Made by a program: the position numbers and the translations under genes
Notes under the pieces: generated by a model
The model's input: the letters and a program-made list of their open reading frames with translations, nothing else
Database searches by the model: none
What the model was told of the DNA's origin: nothing
Shown: one piece after another, positions 26,224-34,501 of the stretch
Numbering within the stretch: the first letter of the stretch is position 1
Layout: each line of letters begins with the position of its first letter
Assembly: GCA_026394055.1 (NCBI GenBank)
Contig: JAPKYZ010000024.1
Span: 100,548 to 164,547, forward strand
DNA length: 64,000 nucleotides
Source: Acidobacteriota bacterium
GTDB taxonomy: Bacteria > Acidobacteriota > Terriglobia > Bryobacterales > Bryobacteraceae
Direction: 5' to 3'

Positions 26224-26640
26224 ATGATTGAAATTTCTTCTGAAGCTTGGCTCAAAATGGTGGCCCATGGCCGCGCGGCCTATCCCAAAGAGTGCTGCGG
26301 CATGATGGTGGGTTCGGCGGAAGGCCGGGTGCGCCTGGCCATCCCCTGTGAGAACGTCTACCAGGGCGACCAGAAAGACCGCTTCCAGATCAATACCGGC
26401 GACATCTTGCGCGTGCAAAAAGAGGCGCACGCGGCGGGGGAAAGCCTGATCGGCTTCTTCCACTCGCATCCCGACGAGGGAGCCTATTTTTCATCCACGG
26501 ACCTGAAGAACGCTTCCCCGTGGCATTCACATGTCGTGCTCTCGATTCGGGCCGGCGAGTTCGCGGACGCCAAATGCTTCCGCGTCGACTTGGACCTGAC
26601 CGAGAGTACGGAAGAGGAGTTACTATGGCCAAAATCCTGA
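26224..26640 (+). CDS. JAMM/Mov34 metallopeptidase (Mec+-like)
   Basis: A zinc isopeptidase-like enzyme of the M67/JAMM family, 138 residues. Metal ligands are H80 and H82 (FFHSHPDE) and D93, with S90 and the upstream Glu E23 (YPKECCG) completing the JAMM motif. In mycobacteria the homologous Mec+ releases cysteine from the CysO carrier. It starts 6 bases after cysM and overlaps the next gene by 16 bases. It could also trim the C-terminal tail of that carrier. Confidence 0.93.
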   Translation: MIEISSEAWLKMVAHGRAAYPKECCGMMVGSAEGRVRLAIPCENVYQGDQKDRFQINTGDILRVQKEAHAAGESLIGFFHSHPDEGAYFSSTDLKNASPWHSHVVLSIRAGEFADAKCFRVDLDLTESTEEELLWPKS

Positions 26641-26906
26641 TCCCGACGCCGCTGCGGCAGTTCACCGGCGGGGCTGATTCTGTTGACGTGGCGGGAGCCA
26701 CCGTGGGTGAGCTGTTGACCACGCTCACCACCAGCACCCACCCTGCCCTGCGCAACAACATCTACACGCCCGAAGGCAAGCTGCGCAGCTTCGTCAACGT
26801 CTACCTGAACGACGAAGACATCCGGTACCTGGAGAAAGACGGCACCGTCGTCAAAGATGCTGACGTGATCTCCATTGTGCCCTCGATCGCCGGCGGCGGG
26901 CGGTAG
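26625..26906 (+). CDS. MoaD/ThiS-like sulfur carrier (CysO-type)
   Basis: A 93-residue ubiquitin-fold carrier whose C-terminal Gly-Gly would be thiocarboxylated to deliver sulfur. It closely follows CysO in layout: IPTPLRQFTGG at the start, RSFVNVYLNDEDIRYL in the middle and IVPSIAGGGR at the end. Most CysO proteins finish at Gly-Gly; here two residues (Gly-Arg) follow AGG, or one Arg follows GGG. It would need proteolysis before activation. It overlaps the JAMM gene and is followed 4 bases later by the activating enzyme. Confidence 0.92.
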   Translation: MAKILIPTPLRQFTGGADSVDVAGATVGELLTTLTTSTHPALRNNIYTPEGKLRSFVNVYLNDEDIRYLEKDGTVVKDADVISIVPSIAGGGR

Positions 26907-26910
26907 CGCC

Positions 26911-28056
26911 ATGTCGGTGTTGTCGAACGAAGAGATCCTGCGCTATTCGCGCCACTTGATCCTGCCCGAAGTGGGCATGGATGGGCAGACGAAGCTGAAG
27001 GACGCCAAGGTGCTGCTGGTGGGTACGGGCGGCCTGGGTTCGCCGATGGCGCTCTATCTGGCTGCCGCGGGCATTGGCACGATTGGCCTGGTCGACTTTG
27101 ACGTCGTCGATCGCACCAACCTGCAGCGCCAAGTGATCCACGGCACCAAGGACATCGGCCGCAAGAAGATCGATTCGGCGGAAGAGTCACTCAAGGACAT
27201 CAACCCCAACGTGGTCGTGGTGCGGCATGAAGTGGCGCTGAACAGCGAAAACGCGCTCGACATCGTCGCCCAGTACGACATCGTGGCCGACGGCACGGAC
27301 AACTTCCCCACCCGGTATCTGGTGAACGACGCCTGCGTGCTGCTGAACAAGCCGAACGTCTATGGCTCAATTTTCCGGTTTGAAGGGCAAGCCTCTGTGT
27401 TCGCCATGGAAGATGGCCCCTGCTACCACTGCCTTTATCCGGAGCCGCCCCCCCCGGGCCTGGTCCCCAGCTGCGCCGAAGGCGGCGTGTTGGGCATCTT
27501 GCCGGGTGTCGTGGGCCTGATCCAGGCCACCGAGGTCGTCAAGCTGATCCTCGGCAAAGGCACGTCGCTCAAAGGCCGCCTGGTGCTCTACGACGCCCTG
27601 AATATGAAGTTCCGGGAGTTGAAGCTGCGCCGCAACCCGGAATGCCCCGCGTGTGGCGACCACCGCACCATCACCAAACTGATCGACTACCAGGAGTTCT
27701 GCGGCATCCCGGCCCAGCCGGAAACGCCCGTGGTGGACTTGAGCGAAATCGACCCGGTAGAAGTGAAGGCCCGCATCGACCGCGGCGACAACTTCATCCT
27801 GATCGACGTGCGCGAGCCGCACGAATACCAGATCGCCAAGATCCCCTACGCCCAACTGATCCCGCTCGGCGAGTTGCCCAAGCGCTTGGCCGAACTCGAC
27901 CCCACGGCCGACTACGTCATGCACTGCAAGAGCGGCATGCGCAGCGGCAAGGCCACCGATCTGCTGCGCCAAAACGGCTTCACCCAGGTCCGCAACATGA
28001 AGGGCGGCATCCTGGCCTGGTCCGACAAGGTTGACCCCACCGTCGCCAAGTATTAG
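26911..28056 (+). CDS. MoeZ-type adenylyltransferase/sulfurtransferase
   Basis: A 381-residue E1-like enzyme with a C-terminal rhodanese domain. The ATP-binding motif is GTGGLGSPMALYLAAAGIG; DRTNLQRQ and KIDSAEESL follow. Zinc-binding CxxC pairs are CYHC and CPAC. The rhodanese domain begins near residue 280, with the active-site cysteine in MHCKSGMRSG. MoeZ adenylates then thiocarboxylates CysO and MoaD-like carriers. Its location right after the carrier makes the assignment firm in role. A second, rhodanese-free ThiF protein lies at 41.3-42.3 kb. Confidence 0.94.
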   Translation: MSVLSNEEILRYSRHLILPEVGMDGQTKLKDAKVLLVGTGGLGSPMALYLAAAGIGTIGLVDFDVVDRTNLQRQVIHGTKDIGRKKIDSAEESLKDINPNVVVVRHEVALNSENALDIVAQYDIVADGTDNFPTRYLVNDACVLLNKPNVYGSIFRFEGQASVFAMEDGPCYHCLYPEPPPPGLVPSCAEGGVLGILPGVVGLIQATEVVKLILGKGTSLKGRLVLYDALNMKFRELKLRRNPECPACGDHRTITKLIDYQEFCGIPAQPETPVVDLSEIDPVEVKARIDRGDNFILIDVREPHEYQIAKIPYAQLIPLGELPKRLAELDPTADYVMHCKSGMRSGKATDLLRQNGFTQVRNMKGGILAWSDKVDPTVAKY

Positions 28057-28065
28057 CGTGGAGGC

Positions 28066-28575
28066 ATGGGCGGCTCCCCTTTAGTTTCGCTGGAAGAGTA
28101 CCTCTCCACGGTCTACCGCCCGGACTGTGACTTCGTGGACGGCGTGATCGAGGAGAGGCACGTGGGGGAAGCGGACCATAGTAACGCCATGGCGTTGCTG
28201 GCCACTTACTTGCGTGCTCGCCAAGCCCAGTTCGGCGCGTGGGCTTTCCTCTCGCTCCGGGTCCAGCTTGACCCAAGCAATTTCCGAGTTCCCGATGTGC
28301 TGGTCGTACTAGGCGAGAAGCCGAAAGGCCGCTACCTCACCGAGCCGCCGTTTCTCTGCATCGAAGTTCTGTCGCCAGAAGACCGCATGCCGCGCGTGCT
28401 GGAGCGCATCGACGAATACCTGACCTTCGGCGTGGCCTACGTCTGGGTGATCGACCCCGAATCGCGGCGTGGGTGGATCTACACGGCCGATAGCATTCAG
28501 GAAGCCAAGGACGGCGTGTTGCGGACGGCCCAGCCGGAGATCGAAGTACCGCTCGCAGCGATCTTCGAGGGTTAA
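28066..28575 (+). CDS. Uma2-family putative restriction endonuclease
   Basis: A 169-residue PD-(D/E)XK nuclease-fold protein of the Uma2 (DUF820) family. Typical parts are YRPDCDFVDGVIEER at the start, the PD of RVPDVLVVL, CIEVLSPEDRMPRVLERIDEYLTFGV with catalytic E, and YVWVIDPESRR. The family is very abundant in bacteria of this type and its physiological role is mostly unknown. It starts 10 bases after moeZ but is unlikely to be functionally linked. Confidence 0.9.
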   Translation: MGGSPLVSLEEYLSTVYRPDCDFVDGVIEERHVGEADHSNAMALLATYLRARQAQFGAWAFLSLRVQLDPSNFRVPDVLVVLGEKPKGRYLTEPPFLCIEVLSPEDRMPRVLERIDEYLTFGVAYVWVIDPESRRGWIYTADSIQEAKDGVLRTAQPEIEVPLAAIFEG

Positions 28576-28672
28576 GCGCGCCGCGCCGGGCAGGTGCACC
28601 GGAAGGAGCGTGAAGCGATTGGAATCGCGTTGCCGAACCCGCGGATTGCGGTTCTTGCCAGTCGAGGCTCCC

Positions 28673-29332
28673 TCACCCGGCGCGGTGAACGTTCGTCACA
28701 CTGTTCGCTGCTGTGTGCCCGGCCGTAATTGCATACCCGGCAATCCGACTGATGTACCCGATCTCAAATCCCAAGCGGACATCCGCTCTGAGGTCATCCT
28801 CATATCGATTGAGATATCCCTTGTCAATCGCATACTGGACATCCGCCAAGACCGTGTTCTCCGTCAGCGGTGAACTGTCAGGCTCCCTTCTCAAACCGAG
28901 TTGGGTCATTCGATTGACTAGGCCCCGCTGGTTGATATGATGTCCCGGGCTATTCCAAACTTCAAGGACGATTCGGGCAGTTGTCGCCCACGTTATGGCC
29001 TCGCCCTCATAGAGGGCATAAACATCGCGCCTGTCTCCAGTTGGAGCGACCGAACCATCGCGACGTCTAGCCGCCGTGGAAGCCGTAGAGACTAGATTTG
29101 AGAGGGTCTTTAGACGGGTGAGATGTTTGTTCAGCGCGGATCTCGTCTTGAACAGGCGAGAGTCTTCGGGGCTCCGTTTGACCAGGATGTTTTCAAGCTG
29201 CTCCCTGGTAAGCCCAGCCTTTCTGTGTCCCAGTGTTCGATCCACGTCGGAACGGTATAGGTCATCCCAGAGAGCCCAAAGTATCTCAATATCATAGGGA
29301 TTGAGTAGATCTAGACGGGCGGCGGAACCCAT
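28673..29332 (-). CDS. Hypothetical tandem winged-helix-like protein
   Basis: A 219-residue protein that I do not recognise by name. Two segments, residues about 10-75 (NPYDIEILWALWDDLY ... LTREQLENIL ... LNKHLTRLKTL) and 110-160 (ARIVLEVWNSPGHHINQRGLVNRMTQLGL), look like helix-turn-helix or winged-helix units. The base composition is lower in GC than the flanks. ATG 29332 was preferred to GTG 29338. It diverges from the frameshifted membrane gene, from which it may be regulated or regulate. Confidence 0.6.
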   Translation of the reverse strand: MGSAARLDLLNPYDIEILWALWDDLYRSDVDRTLGHRKAGLTREQLENILVKRSPEDSRLFKTRSALNKHLTRLKTLSNLVSTASTAARRRDGSVAPTGDRRDVYALYEGEAITWATTARIVLEVWNSPGHHINQRGLVNRMTQLGLRREPDSSPLTENTVLADVQYAIDKGYLNRYEDDLRADVRLGFEIGYISRIAGYAITAGHTAANSVTNVHRAG

Positions 29333-29491
29333 AGTCACACGATTGTATCATTCGGTCCCTGAATTGTCCACGGAGAATATCCGAATACGGATCGCCTCTA
29401 AATCGTTGAAAATAAAAGATATAAGGACGTCACGTCACTGTCATACGATCGACACGTTCGCCCGCTAGGCTTCTCGGCAGGGGGCTTGCAC

Positions 29492-29950
29492 ATGAACTCA
29501 ACGGTGGGAAAGATCGCAAACAGATTGGCAATCGCAGTGGTGCTCTTTAGCGCCGTAACTCTGCCGGGAACTATTGCAGAGTATCGCGAACTAATAGCGC
29601 TTGCTCTCGTGCTCAGCGTCTCGTGGCTGGCCTATGCATTGCGGTCACAATGGGCCAGATTGGCCGAGCTGAGGCGAAAACGCTCATCGCCGCCCTGTGT
29701 GGTTATGTTGGGGGGCGGCCAGCAAAAGCGAAGTCCACGCGATTATCTCGCACTCCACCCTATCGTACGAGCCATATATAAAGTTTCAGGAGGCCCCCGC
29801 TTCCGGTGCCGACATGGAGCGAATTCTTGGTCTGGCGGATGCCGTGATCGTTATGCCCGACTTTACCCGAGTATCGTACCCCGAGATGCACGCTGCCCTT
29901 GTCCGCTTTGCCAAGAACCGCGCAATCCCCATTGTGCGGTACTATCCTGA
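29492..29950 (+). CDS. N-terminal half of frameshifted membrane protein
   Basis: This open frame encodes two membrane helices (NRLAIAVVLFSAVTLPG and LIALALVLSVSWLAYAL) and then a basic stretch RSQWARLAELRRKRS. At residue about 74 it reads VVMLGGG across a run of six G (29710-29715) and afterwards becomes low-complexity and unlike a protein. Removing one G would join it to the next frame, giving VVMLGAASKSEVHAIISH. I therefore take it as the start of one gene with the following entry; start ATG 29492. Confidence 0.55.
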   Translation: MNSTVGKIANRLAIAVVLFSAVTLPGTIAEYRELIALALVLSVSWLAYALRSQWARLAELRRKRSSPPCVVMLGGGQQKRSPRDYLALHPIVRAIYKVSGGPRFRCRHGANSWSGGCRDRYARLYPSIVPRDARCPCPLCQEPRNPHCAVLS

Positions 29951-30947
29951 AGGTTTTGAAGGCAATAAAGAGCACGACTATCAAGTCTTGCCGTTCACGT
30001 CTGCCTACGGCGTGGTCCAGTACGCATCTGAGTTTCTCCTATCAAAAGCAGTTGATCGAGGCAGGGTTCTCGAAGCTCGGGTTAGATTGACGCGGAATGT
30101 GGCGATCGTGGCCGGGTGCCTCGTGGCTGCGGTCCTCGGGTTTGGTGCCCAATTGTACAGCGAACTTGACGCACTACGGCGGCTGATGGTGACCCCGGCG
30201 GATATCCAACAGAGGATCGCAAGGAGTCTCTACCGTTTTCGCATAGATTCCGACTCAAGGGCGATCATCAAGGAATGGGCGATGATCCACGCTGACGAAC
30301 TCACCCGAATCTCTGGCAACCCCAATCTCAAACAGCTGTTCATATATGTACCGGTCGGTAAAGATCTCATCCCCGTTGGGGCATCAGGTACGGACGGCCA
30401 AACACTCAGCATCAATGAGAGCATTGCCGGGTGCGCTATCACCAACCGCGTCATCGTCTGGTGGCGCGGGATTGGTGAGAAAACTCTGGAAATGAAGGCG
30501 TGGGAGCTCACCGGTCAGTCCCTCGGGTCGTTCCAGAAAGACATGCGCCTCGCACTTCCGTCCGGCGCGGAATGTGGCTTTCAGAAAACCGGCCGCGGCG
30601 ACGCGATGAAGCAACTGCTCTGCCTGCCCGCGGGCGTTGATCGAAGCTCGACTTCTCCCAATGTGCCGGCAGCGGTTTGTCTCCAGGTCGATGACAATGC
30701 AGACTATGTGACGAGCTGGTGGCTGCGCGTGTACCTGCTGTGGGAGGCATACCCAATTGGTCTCTTGAATACAGAAGCACTGCTTCAGGCCATTAAAGGC
30801 AAGGATCGGTTTGAGCAGACCGGGGCAATCTCGGATCCGCTGAAACCTTCAGCTACGCGGTCAAAAGGGCCAAGGCCGGCTTTGTCCGTTCAATCGAGAC
30901 CACAAAAGAATTCTGTTTCAGAATCGCCAACTTCATCGAGTCGTTGA
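29697..30947 (+). CDS. Rossmann/TIR-like plus GAF-like membrane protein (frameshifted 3' half)
   Basis: This is the main part of the gene; the annotated GTG start at 29697 is unlikely to be the real one. After the frame junction comes a Rossmann- or TIR-like segment (SEVHAIISHSTL, LGLADAVIVMPDFTRVSYPEMHAAL, IPIVRYYPEG), a third membrane helix (residues about 139-158, VAIVAGCLVAAVLGFGAQLY), then a domain reminiscent of GAF (KQLFIYVPVGKDLIPVGASG to AAVCLQVDDNADYVTSWWL). No function is known. It ends 5 bases before the attachment site of the element. Confidence 0.6.
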   Translation: MWLCWGAASKSEVHAIISHSTLSYEPYIKFQEAPASGADMERILGLADAVIVMPDFTRVSYPEMHAALVRFAKNRAIPIVRYYPEGFEGNKEHDYQVLPFTSAYGVVQYASEFLLSKAVDRGRVLEARVRLTRNVAIVAGCLVAAVLGFGAQLYSELDALRRLMVTPADIQQRIARSLYRFRIDSDSRAIIKEWAMIHADELTRISGNPNLKQLFIYVPVGKDLIPVGASGTDGQTLSINESIAGCAITNRVIVWWRGIGEKTLEMKAWELTGQSLGSFQKDMRLALPSGAECGFQKTGRGDAMKQLLCLPAGVDRSSTSPNVPAAVCLQVDDNADYVTSWWLRVYLLWEAYPIGLLNTEALLQAIKGKDRFEQTGAISDPLKPSATRSKGPRPALSVQSRPQKNSVSESPTSSSR

Positions 30948-30951
30948 AAGG

Positions 30952-30998
30952 AATGGTGGGCGGTTAGGGACTTGAACCCCAGACATCCTGCTTGTAAG
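30952..30998 (-). repeat. Attachment-site copy, left (tRNA-Val 3' fragment)
   Basis: These 47 bases equal 38598-38644 exactly. They correspond to the CCA end, acceptor 3' strand, T arm, variable loop and part of the anticodon loop of tRNA-Val. The sequence diverges right after, so this is not a working tRNA. It lies 4 bases after the stop of the frameshifted gene. Confidence 0.92.
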
Positions 30999-31305
30999 AC
31001 GGGCCGAAGCTACTTTTCAACTACTAACAAAGACCGATCATTGACGTATCGTAATCGCGCGGGAAGCCTGATTTTATTGGGTCTCCCGCGCTTCTGTTTG
31101 GTGGATGTGCCGCTCATGAGAACTAATGCCGTATCGTGCTTTTGAAGCCGGGTGAGCAAACAAGTTGACCAACATTTCCCACGACGCGGGCGGGCGGAAA
31201 TGTTTTGGCCGGGCGCGCGACGGTAGAATTCAAATAGGCCGCCCGGTTTCGACTGATCCCCGTTACTGAGCGCTACTCACCCCGCGCGGGGCGGCCCGTT
31301 CTCTG
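30999..31305. other. Left end of the element, no gene seen
   Basis: No convincing frame or start was found here. It holds the strong hairpin at 31057-31091 and a 12-bp perfect palindrome of C and G at 31280-31291. The next gene begins at 31306 without an ATG, so its promoter should be here but I cannot place it. Confidence 0.4.
31057..31091. terminator. Strong hairpin near the left attachment site
   Basis: A perfect 8-bp GC-rich stem (31057-31064 with 31084-31091), extended by G-T-containing pairs, is followed on the + strand by TTCTGTTT. It could end transcription entering or leaving the element. No gene lies right before it. Confidence 0.5.
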
Positions 31306-32037
31306 TTGGGGTGGGCTTGGGGTGAGAACTTGGCTGATACGGCATTTTGGCTGGAGCTAAAAGGTAAATTTGGTTCGCTGAAGGGCGACTTTGTGTTTCT
31401 CTGGTCCTCCGCCGGAACCGAGGAGGACATTCTTACACGAGAGCGGGGACATTCGGGTTGGATTTTCTGGCAGTTTCCAGACGAGGCGGGACGCCACTTG
31501 TTTGAAGGGTATTCCAAGATGGGGGCGCAAGCTCTGCTTGGTGATGCCGTCACTGATGCTTGGCTCGATGAGTTGAAACGGCGAAGGTTTGGTTTTGAGG
31601 TTGATGCGAACGGCACCACAACACTAGAAGATGGGACCACGATACCGTGCGAGGTTGGCTCCATCGGAAACGCAGTCGGCGCTTCGGTCGATCTTTGCGA
31701 ACTACTTTCGGTTGACGCACATCTGCAAACCAGAAGCGCAAGGGTGAGCAAGCAACATTCAGCTGCATCGCCGGAAGAGTCCGCGCGATCCGAGCAACCG
31801 AAAGTTGGCAGTCAAGATGAACCGGCGGGCAAACTTGGCGCGGCTCTCAAGGCGGCCCGTAGACGCGCGGAGTGGAGTCAAGCCCAGCTCGCGGAAAAGT
31901 TGGGCTGTAGCGTTGATGCGGTGCAAGATCACGAATCCGGCAGGAGCTATCCGAGCAAGCTTAAGCGGCAATACCTGAATCTGTACGCCGCCGACGAAAC
32001 CGTCAAAGCCGCACTCGCAAACTCCGGCGGAGTTTAG
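31306..32037 (+). CDS. Helix-turn-helix (Xre-type) regulator with unknown N-terminal domain
   Basis: A protein of up to 243 residues. The C-terminal part, residues about 172-225, is an Xre/HTH_3 domain: KLGAALKAARRRAEWSQAQLAEKLGCSVDAVQDHESGRSYPS. The N-terminal 120 residues, with FWLELKGKFGSLKGDFVFLW and GHSGWIFWQFPDEAGRH, are not recognised. There is no ATG near the 5' end: TTG at 31306 or 31330 must be used, or the real gene is shorter. It is a likely regulator of the element. Confidence 0.6.
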   Translation: MGWAWGENLADTAFWLELKGKFGSLKGDFVFLWSSAGTEEDILTRERGHSGWIFWQFPDEAGRHLFEGYSKMGAQALLGDAVTDAWLDELKRRRFGFEVDANGTTTLEDGTTIPCEVGSIGNAVGASVDLCELLSVDAHLQTRSARVSKQHSAASPEESARSEQPKVGSQDEPAGKLGAALKAARRRAEWSQAQLAEKLGCSVDAVQDHESGRSYPSKLKRQYLNLYAADETVKAALANSGGV

Positions 32038-32133
32038 GGAAACTCCGGGTTCTCTCCATTCCAACTCCGCCATCTCGGGCCTTATAACTGGTCTCGTAAG
32101 CTCTTGATTCAACAAGAGCAGAATTGAGGCCAA

Positions 32134-32355
32134 ATGACACATCAACATACTCAAGAGCGGCTGCTCACCGAAGTGCAAATCTTCGAGCGCACCGGCCGTT
32201 CCCTTCCATCGCTTCGCCGTGACCGGCTCTTCGGGCGCGGTATTCCGTTTGTCAAAGTCGGGCGGCAAGTCCGGTACCGGGAATCTGATCTCGCGGCCTA
32301 CCTACAATCGCTGCCGACGTTCGGCGGCGCTGCGCTGCCGGGGAAGGCGGCTTAA
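32134..32355 (+). CDS. AlpA/excisionase-like helix-turn-helix protein
   Basis: A 73-residue MerR/HTH_17-type DNA-binding protein: LLTEVQIFERTGRSLPSLRRDRLFGRGIPFVKVGRQVRYRESDLAAYL. This pattern is that of AlpA activators and excisionases carried by phage satellites and integrative elements. It lies just before the primase-like gene, 2 bases apart, suggesting it is both regulator and directionality factor. Its role is inferred from family only. Confidence 0.8.
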   Translation: MTHQHTQERLLTEVQIFERTGRSLPSLRRDRLFGRGIPFVKVGRQVRYRESDLAAYLQSLPTFGGAALPGKAA

Positions 32356-32357
32356 TT

Positions 32358-33071
32358 GTGACCACCAAACAGGAAACCCCGGCGGCGCTGGCAGGCGCTA
32401 CCGGGGTGACAATTCTTCAAGCTGACGTGCGGACAACTGAAGTTTATCGCGGCGGGCTTCACTCCATCAACATCGGCGAATTGTGGGCCGCCCTGGGTGG
32501 TGGACCTATCCGGCAGGGCCGGGCGCGGGCATTCTGGCGTGACGGTGACAACGCCACGGCGGTATCAATCGACCTGGAGCGGGGGCGATGGTTTGACCAC
32601 GTAAGCGCCACCGGCGGCGGCGCGCTGCGGTTGGTGGAAATGGCGCGGAATTGCTCGCGGGCCGATGCGCTGGCGTGGCTTGAGGCGAACGGAATCATCG
32701 AACCCCGGCGGCTCTCGGTAGTGGACCGGCATGTACACGCCCAACGGCGCGCGGATGCGGCGAATCAGGCTCAACAGGCGTGGCGCTGGTGGCAGGCGCG
32801 GCGCTGGCAGCTTGAGGCACTGAAGGCGGCGGCGGACAAGAGCGCGGCCTATGCAGCGCTGGCGGTCCATGCGCGCGCGTTGTTCTTGCATGAAGCCATC
32901 GAACCGGCTCAACTGGTGGCGGCTTATGTTGCGGCGCGGGCGGCTGATCGGGCAGGCGTCGTGGCGCTGATCGCTGAGGCCATCGCTGATGAACGGCGGT
33001 GGGACCAACTGGACCGGCTGGTGCTCGAAGGCATCCGGCGGACCGGCGGGCTGGTGGGGGTGGCAGCATGA
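32358..33071 (+). CDS. Primase-like N-terminal domain protein
   Basis: A 237-residue protein. Residues about 38-110 resemble the DNA-binding start of phage/plasmid primases: ELWAALGGGP, ARAFWRDGDNATAVSIDLERGRWFDHVSATGGGALRLVEMARNCSRADALAWL. The cysteines of the CHC2 zinc finger are absent, and no TOPRIM catalytic domain follows; the rest is Ala/Arg-rich helices. It may assist replication together with the next gene, the start of which overlaps its stop (ATGA). GTG 32358 is the start used. Confidence 0.65.
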   Translation: MTTKQETPAALAGATGVTILQADVRTTEVYRGGLHSINIGELWAALGGGPIRQGRARAFWRDGDNATAVSIDLERGRWFDHVSATGGGALRLVEMARNCSRADALAWLEANGIIEPRRLSVVDRHVHAQRRADAANQAQQAWRWWQARRWQLEALKAAADKSAAYAALAVHARALFLHEAIEPAQLVAAYVAARAADRAGVVALIAEAIADERRWDQLDRLVLEGIRRTGGLVGVAA

Positions 33072-34501
33072 GCACTCTCGCAAAGCTGGCGGCACGCGGT
33101 GACAATGGGCCACCGGAGGAAGTGGTCCGGGGTGCGCTACCCGCAATACCGGGACCAGCCGAACCAACTTCTTTCGTTAAATTCGTTTCTTTCGTACCGA
33201 AGCAAGCGGGATTCCCGAACCTTGACGACGCGGCGCTTGATGGGATCGTGGGCGAGATCGTCAGGGCAATCAGGCCACACACGGAGGCTTCAGACGCGGC
33301 GCTGCTGTTTCAGTTGCTCGCTTACTTTGGCGTGCTGATCGGGCGCGGCGCTTACTTTCAAGTTGAGGCGGAGCCGCATCACGCCAATCTGTTTGTGGTG
33401 CCGGTGGGCCAAACGTCCAAGGGGCGCAAGGGTACATCTCTGGGACACGTCCGGCGGCTGGGCAGAATGGTTGATCCTGATTTCGCTGACCAGCGCGAAT
33501 TGAGCGGACTCTCGTCCGGCGAAGGTCTCATTTGGGCTTGCCGTGATCCGATCATCGAACGGCAACCTATCCGGGAAAGAGGGGTGGTGACCGGCTACGC
33601 CGAAGTTGAAACGGATGTGGGTATTTCAGACAAGCGGCTCCTGGCGGTGGAATCCGAGCTTGCTCGCGTGCTCGCGGCAACGGAACGTGAGAGCAACACG
33701 CTATCGGCGGTGATTCGGGATTGTTGGGACGGGCGCACGTTGCGGATTCTCACGAAGAAGTCAGCCGCAACGGCAACCCTTCCCCACATCGGAATCATCG
33801 GCCACATCACAGCGGATGAGCTACGGCGCTGCCTCTCGGATTCTGCGCGTACCAACGGATTCGCCAACCGCTTCCTCTATGTCGCCACCGAACGCGCGCG
33901 CCTGCTTCCCGATGGTGGATCACTGACCGATAGCGATCTAGGCCAATTCGTAACGGCACTACGGAAGGCGTTGGCGTTCGCTCGCACGGCGGGCCGCATT
34001 CGGCGCTCGTCAGAAGCGGCTGAGTTGTGGCATGAGGTCTACGGGCCACTGTCTGAGGGGAAGCCGGGCACCTTTGGCGCAATCACGGGCCGGGCTGAGG
34101 CTCAGGTGGTCCGGCTCTCGCTGCTGTTTGCCGTCCTGGATGAATCACCGGTCATCACCGTCCGGCACCTGCGGGCGGCGCTGGCGGCGTGGCAGTACTG
34201 CTCTGACACGGCGCGCTGGATTTTCGGGGATGCACTGGGAGACCCAACGGCTGACGCACTGTTGGCTCGCCTGAAGGCAGCGCCAAGCGGTATGACCCGT
34301 ACCGAGTTGAGCGACGCCTTTGGGCGGAATAAATCAGCGCAGGAAATTGGCCGTGCCTTAGCGGTGCTCAAGAACGCCCGTCTCGCTGATGCCCAAACGG
34401 AAACCACCGAAGGACGCCCGATAGAGCGGTGGTTCTATACCTGCGACGGGTACGAAAGAAACGAATTTAACGAAGAAGGGGGGCTGGATGGAGGGGCTTA
34501 A
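33068..34501 (+). CDS. DUF3987-type P-loop ATPase (replication protein)
   Basis: A 477-residue protein whose P-loop is VVPVGQTSKGRKGTSL near residue 117-131. Downstream are a Walker-B-like ATLPHIGIIGHITADEL region and a DNA-helicase-like sensor area LSDSARTNGFANRFLYVATE. A C-terminal winged-helix region (GMTRTELSDAFGRNKSAQEIGRALAVLKNARLADAQ) should bind DNA. DUF3987 proteins accompany primases in small mobile elements. The start ATG 33068 overlaps the primase-like stop. Confidence 0.8.
   Translation: MSTLAKLAARGDNGPPEEVVRGALPAIPGPAEPTSFVKFVSFVPKQAGFPNLDDAALDGIVGEIVRAIRPHTEASDAALLFQLLAYFGVLIGRGAYFQVEAEPHHANLFVVPVGQTSKGRKGTSLGHVRRLGRMVDPDFADQRELSGLSSGEGLIWACRDPIIERQPIRERGVVTGYAEVETDVGISDKRLLAVESELARVLAATERESNTLSAVIRDCWDGRTLRILTKKSAATATLPHIGIIGHITADELRRCLSDSARTNGFANRFLYVATERARLLPDGGSLTDSDLGQFVTALRKALAFARTAGRIRRSSEAAELWHEVYGPLSEGKPGTFGAITGRAEAQVVRLSLLFAVLDESPVITVRHLRAALAAWQYCSDTARWIFGDALGDPTADALLARLKAAPSGMTRTELSDAFGRNKSAQEIGRALAVLKNARLADAQTETTEGRPIERWFYTCDGYERNEFNEEGGLDGGA

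Noticed and set aside
28576..28672. A second attachment site left of the low-GC gene pair, which would make a tandem element
   Set aside because: No copy of the tRNA-Val 3' end is present in the bases between Uma2 and the pair.
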